Source of the DNA: Microvirga guangxiensis
Lineage (GTDB): Bacteria > Pseudomonadota > Alphaproteobacteria > Rhizobiales > Beijerinckiaceae
Direction: 5' to 3'
Assembly (NCBI RefSeq): GCF_900102135.1
Contig: NZ_FMVJ01000008.1
Location: 192,976 to 256,975, forward strand
Length of the DNA stretch: 64,000 nucleotides
Both the position numbers and the translations under genes were made by a program. Each line of letters starts with the position of its first letter. Positions within the stretch are counted from its first letter, which is position 1. Of this stretch, positions 36,403 to 44,874 are shown in pieces. The notes under the pieces are model-generated. The model saw nothing but the letters and a program-made list of their open reading frames with translations, was not told the origin of the DNA and made no database searches.

Positions 36403-36419
36403 GGGCAAAAGATAGGCGT

Positions 36420-37097
36420 TCAGGCAGGAAGATACGAGGGTTTGGCAAGGAACGCGTCCAGCACCGGCTCCAGCGCCGCATAGCTGTCGACGATACGGGC
36501 TGCCCCCGCCTCGTTCAGCGCAGCGACTGGCTGGAAGCCCCAGGAGACGCCGACCGGCAGCGCCCCGGCGGCACGCGCCATGCTCATGTCGAAACTGGAA
36601 TCGCCGATCATCATCGTGTCGTCCGGTGCGATGCCCAACTCCTCCATGGCCTGCAGGATCATGGCAGGATGAGGCTTCGAGGGCGCATCGTCAGCCGTCT
36701 TGGTCGTAGCGAACACACCCTCCCAGCCGTGCGTCTCGATCAGCAGAGTAACGCCTCTGCGGGATTTTCCCGTAGCAAGACCGAGCAGCACATCGTCCCG
36801 CGCTTTCAAGCGGTCGATGCACTCGCTAGCCCCAGGAAAGAGCGGAGCATCATTGGCCGGGTCCAGACGCAGGATGTTATAGGCGTCCTTATAGGCCTGG
36901 GCCAGGGCTTCGACCGGGGCTTTCGGACCCGCAAGAACCGTAAAGGCCTCGACAAGGGAAAGACCTACGATGGAAAGCGAGCGTTCCCGGCTCGGCGGCT
37001 CCAAATCGAAGGCCTGATAAGCCCCACGGATCGAGGCGACGATGATGTTCTGGCTGTCGACCAGCGTACCGTCGACATCGAAGAGAACGAGTTTCAC
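36420..37097 (-). CDS. HAD-IA hydrolase, phosphoglycolate phosphatase-like
   Basis: 225 residues from a GTG start. HAD motif I is LFDVDGTLVDSQ, motif II is GLATGKS, and motif IV is MIGDSSFDMSMARAAG, with the cap between residues 15 and 85. It is related to phosphoglycolate phosphatase and beta-phosphoglucomutase-like enzymes; the substrate is uncertain. It immediately precedes the ATP12 gene. In many relatives this pair follows rluC directly, whereas here 6 kb intervenes. Confidence 0.88.
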   Translation of the reverse strand: MKLVLFDVDGTLVDSQNIIVASIRGAYQAFDLEPPSRERSLSIVGLSLVEAFTVLAGPKAPVEALAQAYKDAYNILRLDPANDAPLFPGASECIDRLKARDDVLLGLATGKSRRGVTLLIETHGWEGVFATTKTADDAPSKPHPAMILQAMEELGIAPDDTMMIGDSSFDMSMARAAGALPVGVSWGFQPVAALNEAGAARIVDSYAALEPVLDAFLAKPSYLPA

Positions 37098-37115
37098 GGA
37101 TTGCCCTGTCTGAGC

Positions 37116-37241
37116 TTAGCCTTGAGGTGCGGAGCCGCGGCAGAACTGGGGAGTGTTAATATTCCAGTTTCCGCATTTGTCGCAGGCCGTTGCCAGCAAA
37201 CCGATACCGACCACGACGGCAGCCTGAAGAATACGCTTCAT
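37116..37241 (-). CDS. Small lipoprotein, 41 aa
   Basis: This short gene encodes MKRILQAAVVVGIGLLATAC followed by a 21-residue mature part starting at Cys20 (lipobox ATAC) with two more cysteines. AAGGTG lies about 9 bases upstream of the ATG. The entericidin-like layout (short signal peptide, lipidated Cys, tiny mature part) is seen, but the mature sequence DKCGNWNINTPQFCRG is not a known entericidin. It ends 18 bases before the HAD start, so it may be read with that gene. Confidence 0.68.
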   Translation of the reverse strand: MKRILQAAVVVGIGLLATACDKCGNWNINTPQFCRGSAPQG

Positions 37242-37469
37242 AACCCGAGCACCTTTTTATGAAGCGGCACCTTATTCAATTATTTCGCCTGCCGCCAGAA
37301 GGCCCAAGTCATGTTCGACATGATTTCGCGTTGCTGCTCATAAGGGAACCTCACCCGAGTTTTGGGCTTTTAAGTCTTTTTCGGACAACTCCGTTTTATG
37401 GTATCGCTCCTCGCCAGGTTATCTCATCTTCAATCAACACGGCCGAGCTCTCACAGGCATAAAGACAAT

Positions 37470-39071
37470 ATGAACAAGCCTGCCCCTCAGGATACGGATG
37501 CCCTGTTGAAACGCCTCGAAGAGCTTGAGGCTGAGAATCGGGAGCTTCGTGCAAAGCTGCACGAACAGGTCGCTTTGTCCGAGGCCAAAGCCCTGCATTA
37601 CGCGGCTGCTGGGCGCGAATACGCGCAGGAAATGTCGTCTGCCAATGCCCGCATCGAAACGCTGAAGGACACACGCAGCTCTCTCCAGGCGAGTGAAAAG
37701 CGCCTGGAGGAAAGCGAGACGAGAGCAAGGGCGAGCGAAAAGCAGCTTCGGCAGATCGCTGACAATCTTCCGGCTCTGATTGCTTATGTGGATGCGGATC
37801 AGCGCTACCGCTTCAACAACCACGCCTATGTTTCCTGGTTCGGACGCACGCCGGAGAGCCTTTATGGGGTGTCCCTGCTGGAGGCCGTCGGCGAGACGGG
37901 TTACGAACGGGTACGTCCCTATGTGGATACGGCGCTCCGCGGAGAGCGGACCAGACACGAATGGTGGGCTCCCCTTCCAAGCGGCCTGAAGTTCGTCAGA
38001 TCGGAATACATCCCTGATCAACGCGATGACGGCAGCATTGCCGGTTTCTACGTGCTTGCCTCCGACCTCACCGAGTCCAAGCGCTCGCAGGCAGCGCTGG
38101 CCGAGAGCGAAGCGAGACTCCGCCTCGCCATTGATGCAGGCCGCATGGCGGTATGGGAAACCGACACTGCAACGGATACGATCCATTCATCGCCGGAATT
38201 GAACCGATTGCTCGGTTTCGAGCCCGACGCATCGCCCAGTTCGGCCGAGATCAGGAGCCGCTATGCTCCCGGTGAGCGGGAGAAGGTTCGGCGGATCGCA
38301 GCTGAAGCACTCAGGCGTGGGGAGCGTCATGCGGAGACGGAGCTGGAGGTTCGATGGCCTGACGGCTCGCAGCGCTGGCTGCTTTTGCGCGCGGAGATGA
38401 GCGAGATCGAGAATGGCATCCCGCGCCGCACGATCGGCGTTGCCCTGGACATCACGGATCGCAAGAAAGCCGAAGAGCATCAGCAGTTGCTGATCAACGA
38501 ACTCAATCATCGCGTGAAGAACACGCTCACTACCGTGCAATCCATCGCCACCCAGAGCCTCCGCAATGCAAGAACGGCGGAGGAGGCGCGCGATGCGGTC
38601 GAGGGGCGCCTGTTTGCCCTCTCCCGTGCTCATGACGTTCTCACCCGTGAGAACTGGGACGGCGCCTTCTTGAGCGAGGTGGTGCAGCAGGCCATTGAGC
38701 CATTTCAGAATCATGGCGGAGAACGTTTCAGCGTCTCCGGCCCCGACATCCGCCTGCCGCCCCGCATCGCCCTTGCCATCGCCATGGCGATCCAGGAGCT
38801 CGGAACGAATGCGGTGAAGTACGGGGCGCTATCGAATGCCAAGGGGTGCATTGCTATCGCCTGGACCGTTCTCGAAGAAGCAGGCACCCCTCATCTCAGA
38901 ATGACCTGGGAGGAAACCGAAGGCCCGGCAGTCGTCGAGCCGAAGCAGCGCGGCTTCGGCACCCGACTGGTCGAGCGTAGTTTGGCTCAGGAGCTGAACG
39001 GCTCGGTGGAGATCAACTTCGCACCGAAAGGGGTCGTCTGCACGATCAACGCCCCCTTGGCCGAAAGCTGA
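37470..39071 (+). CDS. HWE-family sensor histidine kinase with two PAS domains
   Basis: 533 residues from MNKPAPQDTD. A coiled coil (residues about 10-95, heptads of Leu and Glu) precedes a first PAS domain (about 95-200) and a second PAS/PAC domain (about 215-332, VRWPDGSQRWLLLR). The kinase core has the phosphoacceptor His347 in ELNHRVKNTL, the N-box ELGTNAVKYGALS and the W-x-E motif in MTWEETEG, which define the HWE class. No membrane helix or signal is present, so it is cytoplasmic. No response regulator is adjacent, so it is an orphan whose input ligand is unknown. Convergent with the FtsH paralogue. Confidence 0.92.
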   Translation: MNKPAPQDTDALLKRLEELEAENRELRAKLHEQVALSEAKALHYAAAGREYAQEMSSANARIETLKDTRSSLQASEKRLEESETRARASEKQLRQIADNLPALIAYVDADQRYRFNNHAYVSWFGRTPESLYGVSLLEAVGETGYERVRPYVDTALRGERTRHEWWAPLPSGLKFVRSEYIPDQRDDGSIAGFYVLASDLTESKRSQAALAESEARLRLAIDAGRMAVWETDTATDTIHSSPELNRLLGFEPDASPSSAEIRSRYAPGEREKVRRIAAEALRRGERHAETELEVRWPDGSQRWLLLRAEMSEIENGIPRRTIGVALDITDRKKAEEHQQLLINELNHRVKNTLTTVQSIATQSLRNARTAEEARDAVEGRLFALSRAHDVLTRENWDGAFLSEVVQQAIEPFQNHGGERFSVSGPDIRLPPRIALAIAMAIQELGTNAVKYGALSNAKGCIAIAWTVLEEAGTPHLRMTWEETEGPAVVEPKQRGFGTRLVERSLAQELNGSVEINFAPKGVVCTINAPLAES

Positions 39072-39077
39072 ACGGCG

Positions 39078-40853
39078 TCACGCAGCCGCCAGCTTCGTCT
39101 CGCTCCGGGCAACGATCCGGCGGACTTCATCCCCTTCGATGGTCTCGTCTTCAAGAAGCGCATCGACCAGGGCATCCAAAGCATCGCGATTATCCTCGAT
39201 GCAGGCTTTCGCGGAGGCATACATCTCCTCGATGATGCGGCGGATTTCCTGCTCCACCTCCCGCGGGAAGCTCTCCCCCGAACGCGCGACCTTCACCATG
39301 CCGATGGCAGGGCTCATGCCCCATTCGGTGACCATGCGGGTAGCGATGTTGGTTGCGTGAGCAATGTCGCTCGCCGCACCCGTCGTCACCTTGCGGGGCC
39401 CGAAGACCACCTCTTCCGCCGCGCGGCCGCCCATGGCGACGATCAGATCGGCCTCGAGCTTCTCAACGGGGATGCAGTAGCGGTCGTTCTCGGGCAGGCG
39501 CATGACGAGGCCGAGAGCCTGTCCGTGCGGGATGATGGTGGCGCTGTGCACTTTGTCGGAGCCAGGTGTCAGGCAGGCGCAGAGAGCATGGCCTGCCTCA
39601 TGCACGGCGACGAGCCTGCGCTCATCGCTGCTGATCACGAGGGACCGGCGTTCCAGGCCCATGATGATCTTGTTGCGCGCGGCCTCCAGATGATCGCGGC
39701 CGATTTCAGCCATGCCCGCACGCGCCGCGAAGATCGCTGCCTCGTTGAGAAGGTTGCCGAGATCCGCGCCGGAGAACCCGGGTGTCCCCCGGGCGATCGA
39801 GGCCAGATTCACGCCGTGAGCCAGCTTCAGGTTACGTGCATGCACGGCAAGGATGGCCTCGCGACCGGTAATGTCGGGAAGGCCGATATGTACCTGACGG
39901 TCGAACCGGCCAGGGCGCAGCAGGGCGGGATCGAGCACATCGACGCGGTTCGTTGCGCCGATGACGATTACCCCCGAGGTGCTGTTGAAGCCGTCCATTT
40001 CCACGAGAAGCTGGTTCAGGGTCGATTCGAACTCGCGATCCGCCGCGGATCCACCGCCGCCACGCTTGCGGCCGATAGCATCGATCTCGTCGATGAAGAT
40101 CAGGCATGGCGCACGTCTGCGGGCCTGCTCGAACAGCTTGGACACCCGGCCTTTGGCGATGCCGATGAGCGGAGCCGAGAAGTCGCTGCCCGAGACAGCC
40201 ATGAAGGAAACGCCGGCCTCACCCGCAAGAGCCTTGGCGATAAGCGTCTTGCCCGTTCCTGGGGGACCTACCATCAGCACGCCGCGCGGAATGCGGGCAC
40301 CGACCTTCTCGAAGGCCTGACCATTGCGCAGAAAGGCGATAACCTCCTGAAGCTCGGCCTTCGCCTCCTCCTGGCCCGCAACGTCATCGAAACGATCGGG
40401 AACATCCTTGACCGTTCGGGGCCAGCGGTTGGTCGGTTTGAAATCCACCTGGACGGCGACAAGCGCCAGCACTGCCGCCACCATGATAAGAGAGATGATG
40501 AAGCTCGCGGCGTGGGAAGGGTCGATGCCCGAACTCTCGAAGTCGACTTCCGCGCCGTTGGCGGTCGCCCGGTCAATGGTCTGAGCGCTCAGCAAAGAGG
40601 TCGGCAGACGGACGAAGGACTTCTCGTCTCCGATCCAGACGGAAAGGCCACCATCCTGCACCTGAACCTTCTGGACCTTGCCGGCGTCCAGTTCACGGGA
40701 GAAATCCGAGTAGGCGATCTCTGGGACTTTTTCCGAGAGGAAGAACGGCACCGACACAGCTGCCGCAACCACGGCCAAGGCCAGAATGGCAGCAGTGATG
40801 GCAATGCTCTTCCTGCCCAAGAGCCTTCTTGCTTTCTCGATCACACTAGACAC
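39078..40853 (-). CDS. FtsH-type AAA metalloprotease paralogue with atypical pore loop
   Basis: 591 residues. Two membrane helices (residues about 17-38 and 115-135) flank a short periplasmic domain. The AAA module has Walker A GPPGTGKT (196-203), Walker B LIFIDEID, the second region of homology ATNRVDVLDPALLRPGRFDRQ, and the zinc site HEAGH (418-422) with the third ligand in ASDIAHAT. The canonical pore segment of FtsH (SGSDFVEMFVG) reads SGSDFSAPLIG here, so the central aromatic residue is replaced by Leu. Canonical ATPase and protease residues are intact. It probably is a second FtsH rather than the housekeeping copy. Membrane protein quality control is the family role. Confidence 0.9.
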   Translation of the reverse strand: MSSVIEKARRLLGRKSIAITAAILALAVVAAAVSVPFFLSEKVPEIAYSDFSRELDAGKVQKVQVQDGGLSVWIGDEKSFVRLPTSLLSAQTIDRATANGAEVDFESSGIDPSHAASFIISLIMVAAVLALVAVQVDFKPTNRWPRTVKDVPDRFDDVAGQEEAKAELQEVIAFLRNGQAFEKVGARIPRGVLMVGPPGTGKTLIAKALAGEAGVSFMAVSGSDFSAPLIGIAKGRVSKLFEQARRRAPCLIFIDEIDAIGRKRGGGGSAADREFESTLNQLLVEMDGFNSTSGVIVIGATNRVDVLDPALLRPGRFDRQVHIGLPDITGREAILAVHARNLKLAHGVNLASIARGTPGFSGADLGNLLNEAAIFAARAGMAEIGRDHLEAARNKIIMGLERRSLVISSDERRLVAVHEAGHALCACLTPGSDKVHSATIIPHGQALGLVMRLPENDRYCIPVEKLEADLIVAMGGRAAEEVVFGPRKVTTGAASDIAHATNIATRMVTEWGMSPAIGMVKVARSGESFPREVEQEIRRIIEEMYASAKACIEDNRDALDALVDALLEDETIEGDEVRRIVARSETKLAAA

Positions 40854-40963
40854 AGACGCCCCCTGTCGGCTTCGTTTCTTATCGGCGAAGTCCGACCTCT
40901 AGTCTTTTTTGACGCAGTTCGCAGTACGGCGAAAAAGCACACCCGGATTGAAGGGAACCCGGA

Positions 40964-41239
40964 TCAGTTCAGAAGATCGTGATAATCCTTATGCCTGCGA
41001 AGCCAAGTGTAAGCGTAGCCGCACAGAGGCGTGATCGTGCGTCCCTCGGCCCGGGCGATCTCGGCAACGCCGCGCATCAGTTCGCCAGCGGCGCCTGTAC
41101 CACGCAGAGGCGGAGCCGCCTCAACATGACGGATGACGAGATCCTCTCCACGTCGCTCATAGGTCGCGAAGGCGAGATGGCCGTTCCGCTCAAGCTCGAA
41201 ACGACGACCGACCGTGTTGTCGCGAATGGCGCTGCTCAT
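40964..41239 (-). CDS. GNAT-like N-acetyltransferase domain protein (YjdJ/COG2388 type)
   Basis: 91 residues. A short GNAT domain: RRFELERNGHLAFATYERRGEDLVIRHVEAAPPLRGTGAAGELM, with the acetyl-CoA loop RGTGAAGEL, and ending ITPLCGYAYTWLRRHKDYHDL. This form is typical of small COG2388 proteins related to plant and human minimal acetyltransferases. Substrate unknown. It is transcribed toward the FtsH paralogue, 110 bases away. Confidence 0.88.
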   Translation of the reverse strand: MSSAIRDNTVGRRFELERNGHLAFATYERRGEDLVIRHVEAAPPLRGTGAAGELMRGVAEIARAEGRTITPLCGYAYTWLRRHKDYHDLLN

Positions 41240-41373
41240 GCTCCAACTCCGTCTTTATTTCATCTTGAGGAAGAACGTTACGCCATGGGGTGCGTTCCGA
41301 ATACTGCCGCGCTTGACGAATGAGAGGAACAAGCCGGCCCGCCTCCGGTTTCGGGAACCAGGAGGTTGAATCC

Positions 41374-41841
41374 ATGCCCAGCGTCTTTCTCGATTGCGAT
41401 GGCGTTCTTGCCGATTTCGACAAAGGAGCAGCCAAGATCTTCGGCATGCCGCCAGGAGAATACGAGCAACGTTACGGCCTCAGGAAATTCTGGGCAAAGC
41501 TCGGAGCAACGGAGGACTTCTTCAACATTCTCGAACCCCTCCCGGACGCCATGGAGTTGTTCGAAGCGGTTCGGCACCTCAATCCCGTGATCCTCACGGG
41601 CCTGCCTCGCGGCAACTGGGCCGAGCCTCAAAAGCGCCGTTGGGCCGAACGACATTTTCCAGGCGTCGAGGTGATCACTACGACGGCGGCCCTGAAGCGG
41701 GAGCATTGCAGTCCCGGCGATGCTCTCGTTGATGACAGGGACAAATACCGCCATCTCTGGGAAGGCGTCGGCGGCATCTTCGTACATCACAGGAGCGCGT
41801 CCGACTCGATCCGCCAGTTGCGGGAGCATGGGTTCCTTTAA
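41374..41841 (+). CDS. 5'(3')-deoxyribonucleotidase-like HAD protein
   Basis: 155 residues from the ATG at 41374, 9 bases after AGGAGG. HAD motif I is SVFLDCDGVLADFD, followed by PDAMELFEAVRHLNPVILTGLPRG (motif II Thr) and a C-terminal Asp pair in GDALVDDRDKYRHLWEG. The layout matches NT5C-like 5'-nucleotidases that dephosphorylate deoxynucleotides. It ends with a four-base overlap of the convergent GNAT gene. Confidence 0.82.
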   Translation: MPSVFLDCDGVLADFDKGAAKIFGMPPGEYEQRYGLRKFWAKLGATEDFFNILEPLPDAMELFEAVRHLNPVILTGLPRGNWAEPQKRRWAERHFPGVEVITTTAALKREHCSPGDALVDDRDKYRHLWEGVGGIFVHHRSASDSIRQLREHGFL

Positions 41842-42425
41842 GTGCTCATTCGCTGTTCAAGGCGCGCCTTCACCGCAGGCCATTCCTCCGGGAGGATGCT
41901 GTAGACCGCCGTGTCGCGGATATGCCCGTCAGGCATGATCATGTGCCGGCGCAGGATGCCGTCGAGCTTGGCGCCGAGGCGTTCAATGGCCGCGCGGGAT
42001 TGGTCGTTCTGCGAATGCGTGCGGATCTCGACAGCATTGCATCCCAGGACCTCGAAGGCATGCCGGAGCATGAGAAACTTCGCATGCGTGTTTACGAAGG
42101 TGCGCTGCCAGGATTTCGCGATCCAGGTGGTGCCGATTTCCACCCGCTGATTGACCGCATCGATATTCATGAACCGCGTCGAGCCCACGACCCGGTTCCC
42201 GTCCTTCACCACCGTTGTGAAGGGAAGCGCAAGACCCGCGGCCTGTAGCTCGAGAGCTCTTCGCACATACTCTTCGAAGCCCTCCGGCCTCGGAACGGTC
42301 GTTGTCTTCTTCTCCCACTGGTTGCCGTCGCGGGCGGCTTCACCGAAAGCCGGGACATCGTCGAGGCTCATGGGCCGGAGCATGAGACGGTCGGTCTCGA
42401 GAGTTACAGGTTGGATAGGAAGCAT
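41838..42425 (-). CDS. GNAT acetyltransferase, RimJ/RimL-like
   Basis: 195 residues. The family opening LETDRLMLRPMSLDDVPAF, the conserved NIDAVNQRVEIGTTWIAKSWQRTFVNTHAKFLMLRHAFEVL, and IRTHSQNDQSRAAIERLGAKLDGILRRHMIM are typical of ribosomal-protein-type N-acetyltransferases. Substrate not known. It overlaps the nucleotidase gene by four bases at its 3' end, convergently. Confidence 0.88.
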   Translation of the reverse strand: MLPIQPVTLETDRLMLRPMSLDDVPAFGEAARDGNQWEKKTTTVPRPEGFEEYVRRALELQAAGLALPFTTVVKDGNRVVGSTRFMNIDAVNQRVEIGTTWIAKSWQRTFVNTHAKFLMLRHAFEVLGCNAVEIRTHSQNDQSRAAIERLGAKLDGILRRHMIMPDGHIRDTAVYSILPEEWPAVKARLEQRMST

Positions 42426-42549
42426 GGTCGACGGGCCTCAACGCGCTTGGAGCTTCGCCATTCATCGTTGAGCCCGAGGCTACAGTCAAACGGCATCGAC
42501 CGGGGAATGGACGCCCTCCCCGGTCGCGAGAGCATGAAGGCTCTTCCGC

Positions 42550-43011
42550 TCAGCTCAGCAGATAGACAAGAGCCGGGAGGCCCACTGCCAATCCCGCAAG
42601 TGTCCAGGCTCCGACAGCCTGCTGCCAGGCCGCATCGCTTGTCGAATTGCGCAGACGCCGGGCGAAGGCTCCTGCTTCCGCCGTATGTCCGCTGAGGCAC
42701 GAACAGAGGGCATAATGCGCCTGCCCATCGGAAAGACCGAAATACCGCATGGCATCGCCGAGCTTGTCGCTTTCAAGCCCATCCGCCCGCAGAACCGGAT
42801 CCTCGTAGGCGATGGTCAGGGGAGAGTTGTTCTCCCGCACCAGAGCCCGCTCGGCCGGGGGTTTGTATTCGATTTCACCAAGGGAGTTCAGACGCCGTGC
42901 CGGATCGCGCTCGAGAAGGCTGATCCACCGATCCAGCCGCTCCTGACGGGAGAGAGGTTTTGGCTGAACGTCGGCTACGCTACGGAGATAGTCGAGATCT
43001 TTATGCTCCAT
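42550..43011 (-). CDS. Hypothetical protein with a C-terminal membrane helix
   Basis: 153 residues from MEHKDLDYLRSVADVQ. The first 125 residues are charged and helical (LSRQERLDRWISLLERDPARRLNSL, SDKLGDAMRYFGLSDGQAH), and the last 20 are hydrophobic (GAWTLAGLAVGLPALVYLLS), giving a tail-anchored or C-terminally inserted layout. I know no named family. The gap of 117 bases to rluC and the shared strand allow co-transcription from it or from its own promoter. Confidence 0.72.
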   Translation of the reverse strand: MEHKDLDYLRSVADVQPKPLSRQERLDRWISLLERDPARRLNSLGEIEYKPPAERALVRENNSPLTIAYEDPVLRADGLESDKLGDAMRYFGLSDGQAHYALCSCLSGHTAEAGAFARRLRNSTSDAAWQQAVGAWTLAGLAVGLPALVYLLS

Positions 43012-43128
43012 CGATCTCCTCCTTGCCAATGTCCCGGCCAACCGAGTGGCTGGCCGGGACATGGAATGGTGCGCTTCAGGCGCGGCAAAAGTACGACAAG
43101 GAGAGTGTCGAAAAGGAGATAGTTCGAA

Positions 43129-44442
43129 TTACTCCTCTGGCGCCTCAACGATGGGATCGTACTGGCTCGTGTCGAACCCGAGGAGGTTGAAGCTCTGCTG
43201 CATGTGAGGCGGCAGCGGCGCGGTGACGTCGATAGGCTTTCCAGTTCGCGGATGAGCGATCACGATGCGTCTCGCCAGCAGATGCAGCTTGTTCTGGATG
43301 CCGCCGGGCAGTTCCCAGTTCTCGATGTCGAAGTACTTCGGATCGCCGACGATGGGATGGCCGATATGGGCCGTGTGCGCGCGCAGTTGGTGCGTACGGC
43401 CCGTCACCGGCTTCAGTGAAAGCCATGCGAGCTTCTGCGCCGCCGTCTCGATGGTCGCGTAATAGGTGAGCGCGTGGCTTGCGCCCTCGTCGCCATGATG
43501 GGCCACCTTCATGCGGGAATCGCCCTCGTCGCCCTCCTTGGCGAGATAGGTCGAGACCCTGCCCTGCCGCACGCGCGGCACGCCGGCGACCAGCGCCCAA
43601 TAGATCTTGCGCGTGGTGCGTGCGCGGAATGACTTCGCCATGGTGGACGCGGCAAAGCGCGTCTTGGCGATCACGAGGCACCCCGCCGTGTCCTTGTCGA
43701 GCCGGTGGACGAGGCGCGGCTTTTGCCCCTCTGCATCGCGCATGCATTCGAGCAGTCCATCCACATGGCGCGTCGTGCCCGAGCCGCCCTGCACCGCAAG
43801 CCCCATGGGCTTGTTGATGATGAGAACGTCCTTGTCCTCATAGAGCGTCACGGACTTCAGGAATTCGAGATCGCCCTGGTCCTTCGCGCTGCTGCGCGAG
43901 ACCGGACGCGGCTGATCGAGCTTCAGGGGCGGAATGCGAACCTTCTGTCCCGCGGTAAGCCGCTCGTTGGGCTGCGCCCGCTTGCCGTCAACGCGCAATT
44001 CGCCTTTGCGGACGATGCGCTGGATGTGAGTGAAGGCAAGCTGCGGGAAGCGGGCGACCAGGAAGCGGTCGACACGCATGTCCGCCTCGTCGGGCTCGAC
44101 CACCAGCGTCTGCACGCCCGTCGCCAGAACCTCCTGAGCCTCGGCCTTGGCTTGGGCGCGGGTGGGCTTTTGCGGAGCCTCTGCCACAGGCTTTACGGGA
44201 GCTCTGCCTGCAGGTTTCTCGCGTCTGGCATCAGCGGCTCTTGCCGGCGCCTTGGCGACCGGCCGCTCGCGCCGTGCTTCTTCGGGACCGCTCTTGCTCG
44301 CCGGTTTGGCGCTGCGCGGCTTCGCCGGTCCGCTCTTGGCAGGCCCCTTACGGGCAGGCTTGTCCTCGCGCGAGCGGAAACCCTGCCGCGCGCCAGACCG
44401 CCCGCCTCGGGCCCCATTCTGTCCTGAACTGCTTTTTCTCAT
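43129..44442 (-). CDS. rluC: RluA/RluC-family pseudouridine synthase with long basic N-terminus
   Basis: 437 residues from MRKSSSGQNGARGG; a frame extension at 44469 exists. The first about 110 residues are low-complexity Lys/Arg/Ala/Pro/Ser. Next is an S4-like RNA-binding domain (MRVDRFLVARFPQLAFTHIQRIVRKGELRVDG). The catalytic domain follows, with the catalytic Asp in PRLVHRLDKDTAGCLVIA and later RTHQLRAHTAHIGHPIVGD. It converts uridines in 23S rRNA to pseudouridine. CrcB follows upstream on the same strand after 43 bases, so the gene belongs to the crcB-rarA operon. Confidence 0.93.
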   Translation of the reverse strand: MRKSSSGQNGARGGRSGARQGFRSREDKPARKGPAKSGPAKPRSAKPASKSGPEEARRERPVAKAPARAADARREKPAGRAPVKPVAEAPQKPTRAQAKAEAQEVLATGVQTLVVEPDEADMRVDRFLVARFPQLAFTHIQRIVRKGELRVDGKRAQPNERLTAGQKVRIPPLKLDQPRPVSRSSAKDQGDLEFLKSVTLYEDKDVLIINKPMGLAVQGGSGTTRHVDGLLECMRDAEGQKPRLVHRLDKDTAGCLVIAKTRFAASTMAKSFRARTTRKIYWALVAGVPRVRQGRVSTYLAKEGDEGDSRMKVAHHGDEGASHALTYYATIETAAQKLAWLSLKPVTGRTHQLRAHTAHIGHPIVGDPKYFDIENWELPGGIQNKLHLLARRIVIAHPRTGKPIDVTAPLPPHMQQSFNLLGFDTSQYDPIVEAPEE

Positions 44443-44485
44443 GAGAAGTGGGTACCAGAGCGCCGCCATTGCGGCAATCGAGGTC

Positions 44486-44872
44486 TTAAGCCGACAGGGC
44501 TCGCATCAGCGCCAAACCGGCAACAAGACCCATGACGGAAAGAATGACGGAGGCCGCCACGTAGCCGAGCGCCAGCCCAGTTTCGCCCCGTTCCCACAGC
44601 AACACCGCATCGAGCGAGAACGCCGAGAACGTGGTGAAGCCGCCGAGAATTCCTGTGGTCAGGAACAGGCGAAGGGGCTGGTTCCATCCCTCGCCTGCCT
44701 TGAAAGCCAGCCACCCGGCAATGGCGCCCATGACGAAGGAGCCCAGCACGTTCACCGTCAGGGTGCCCCAGGGAAGCGCGGTGCCACAGTAGCGGGCGCA
44801 GCCGACATTCACCCCGTGGCGAAGGGCGCCGCCGATTCCGGCTCCGAGGAAGACGAGGAGGTAAGCCTGCAT
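44486..44872 (-). CDS. crcB: Fluoride channel/exporter CrcB (Fluc)
   Basis: 128 residues with four membrane helices. Family signatures are GAGIGGALRHGVN, the conserved Asn in TLTVNVLGSFVMG and the pore segment GILGGFTTFSAFSLD with its phenylalanine box. It forms a dual-topology dimer that lets F- leave the cytoplasm. The gene begins two bases after the rarA stop, so it is operon-driven; no fluoride riboswitch is in front of it. Confidence 0.95.
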   Translation of the reverse strand: MQAYLLVFLGAGIGGALRHGVNVGCARYCGTALPWGTLTVNVLGSFVMGAIAGWLAFKAGEGWNQPLRLFLTTGILGGFTTFSAFSLDAVLLWERGETGLALGYVAASVILSVMGLVAGLALMRALSA

Positions 44873-44874
44873 CC

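Noticed and set aside
37259..37462. 67-codon plus-strand frame before the HWE kinase
   Set aside because: No Shine-Dalgarno, no family and overlap with the AT-rich kinase leader suggest a chance frame.
44486..44872. Fluoride riboswitch before crcB
   Set aside because: The crcB start lies two bases after the rarA stop, so there is no leader.
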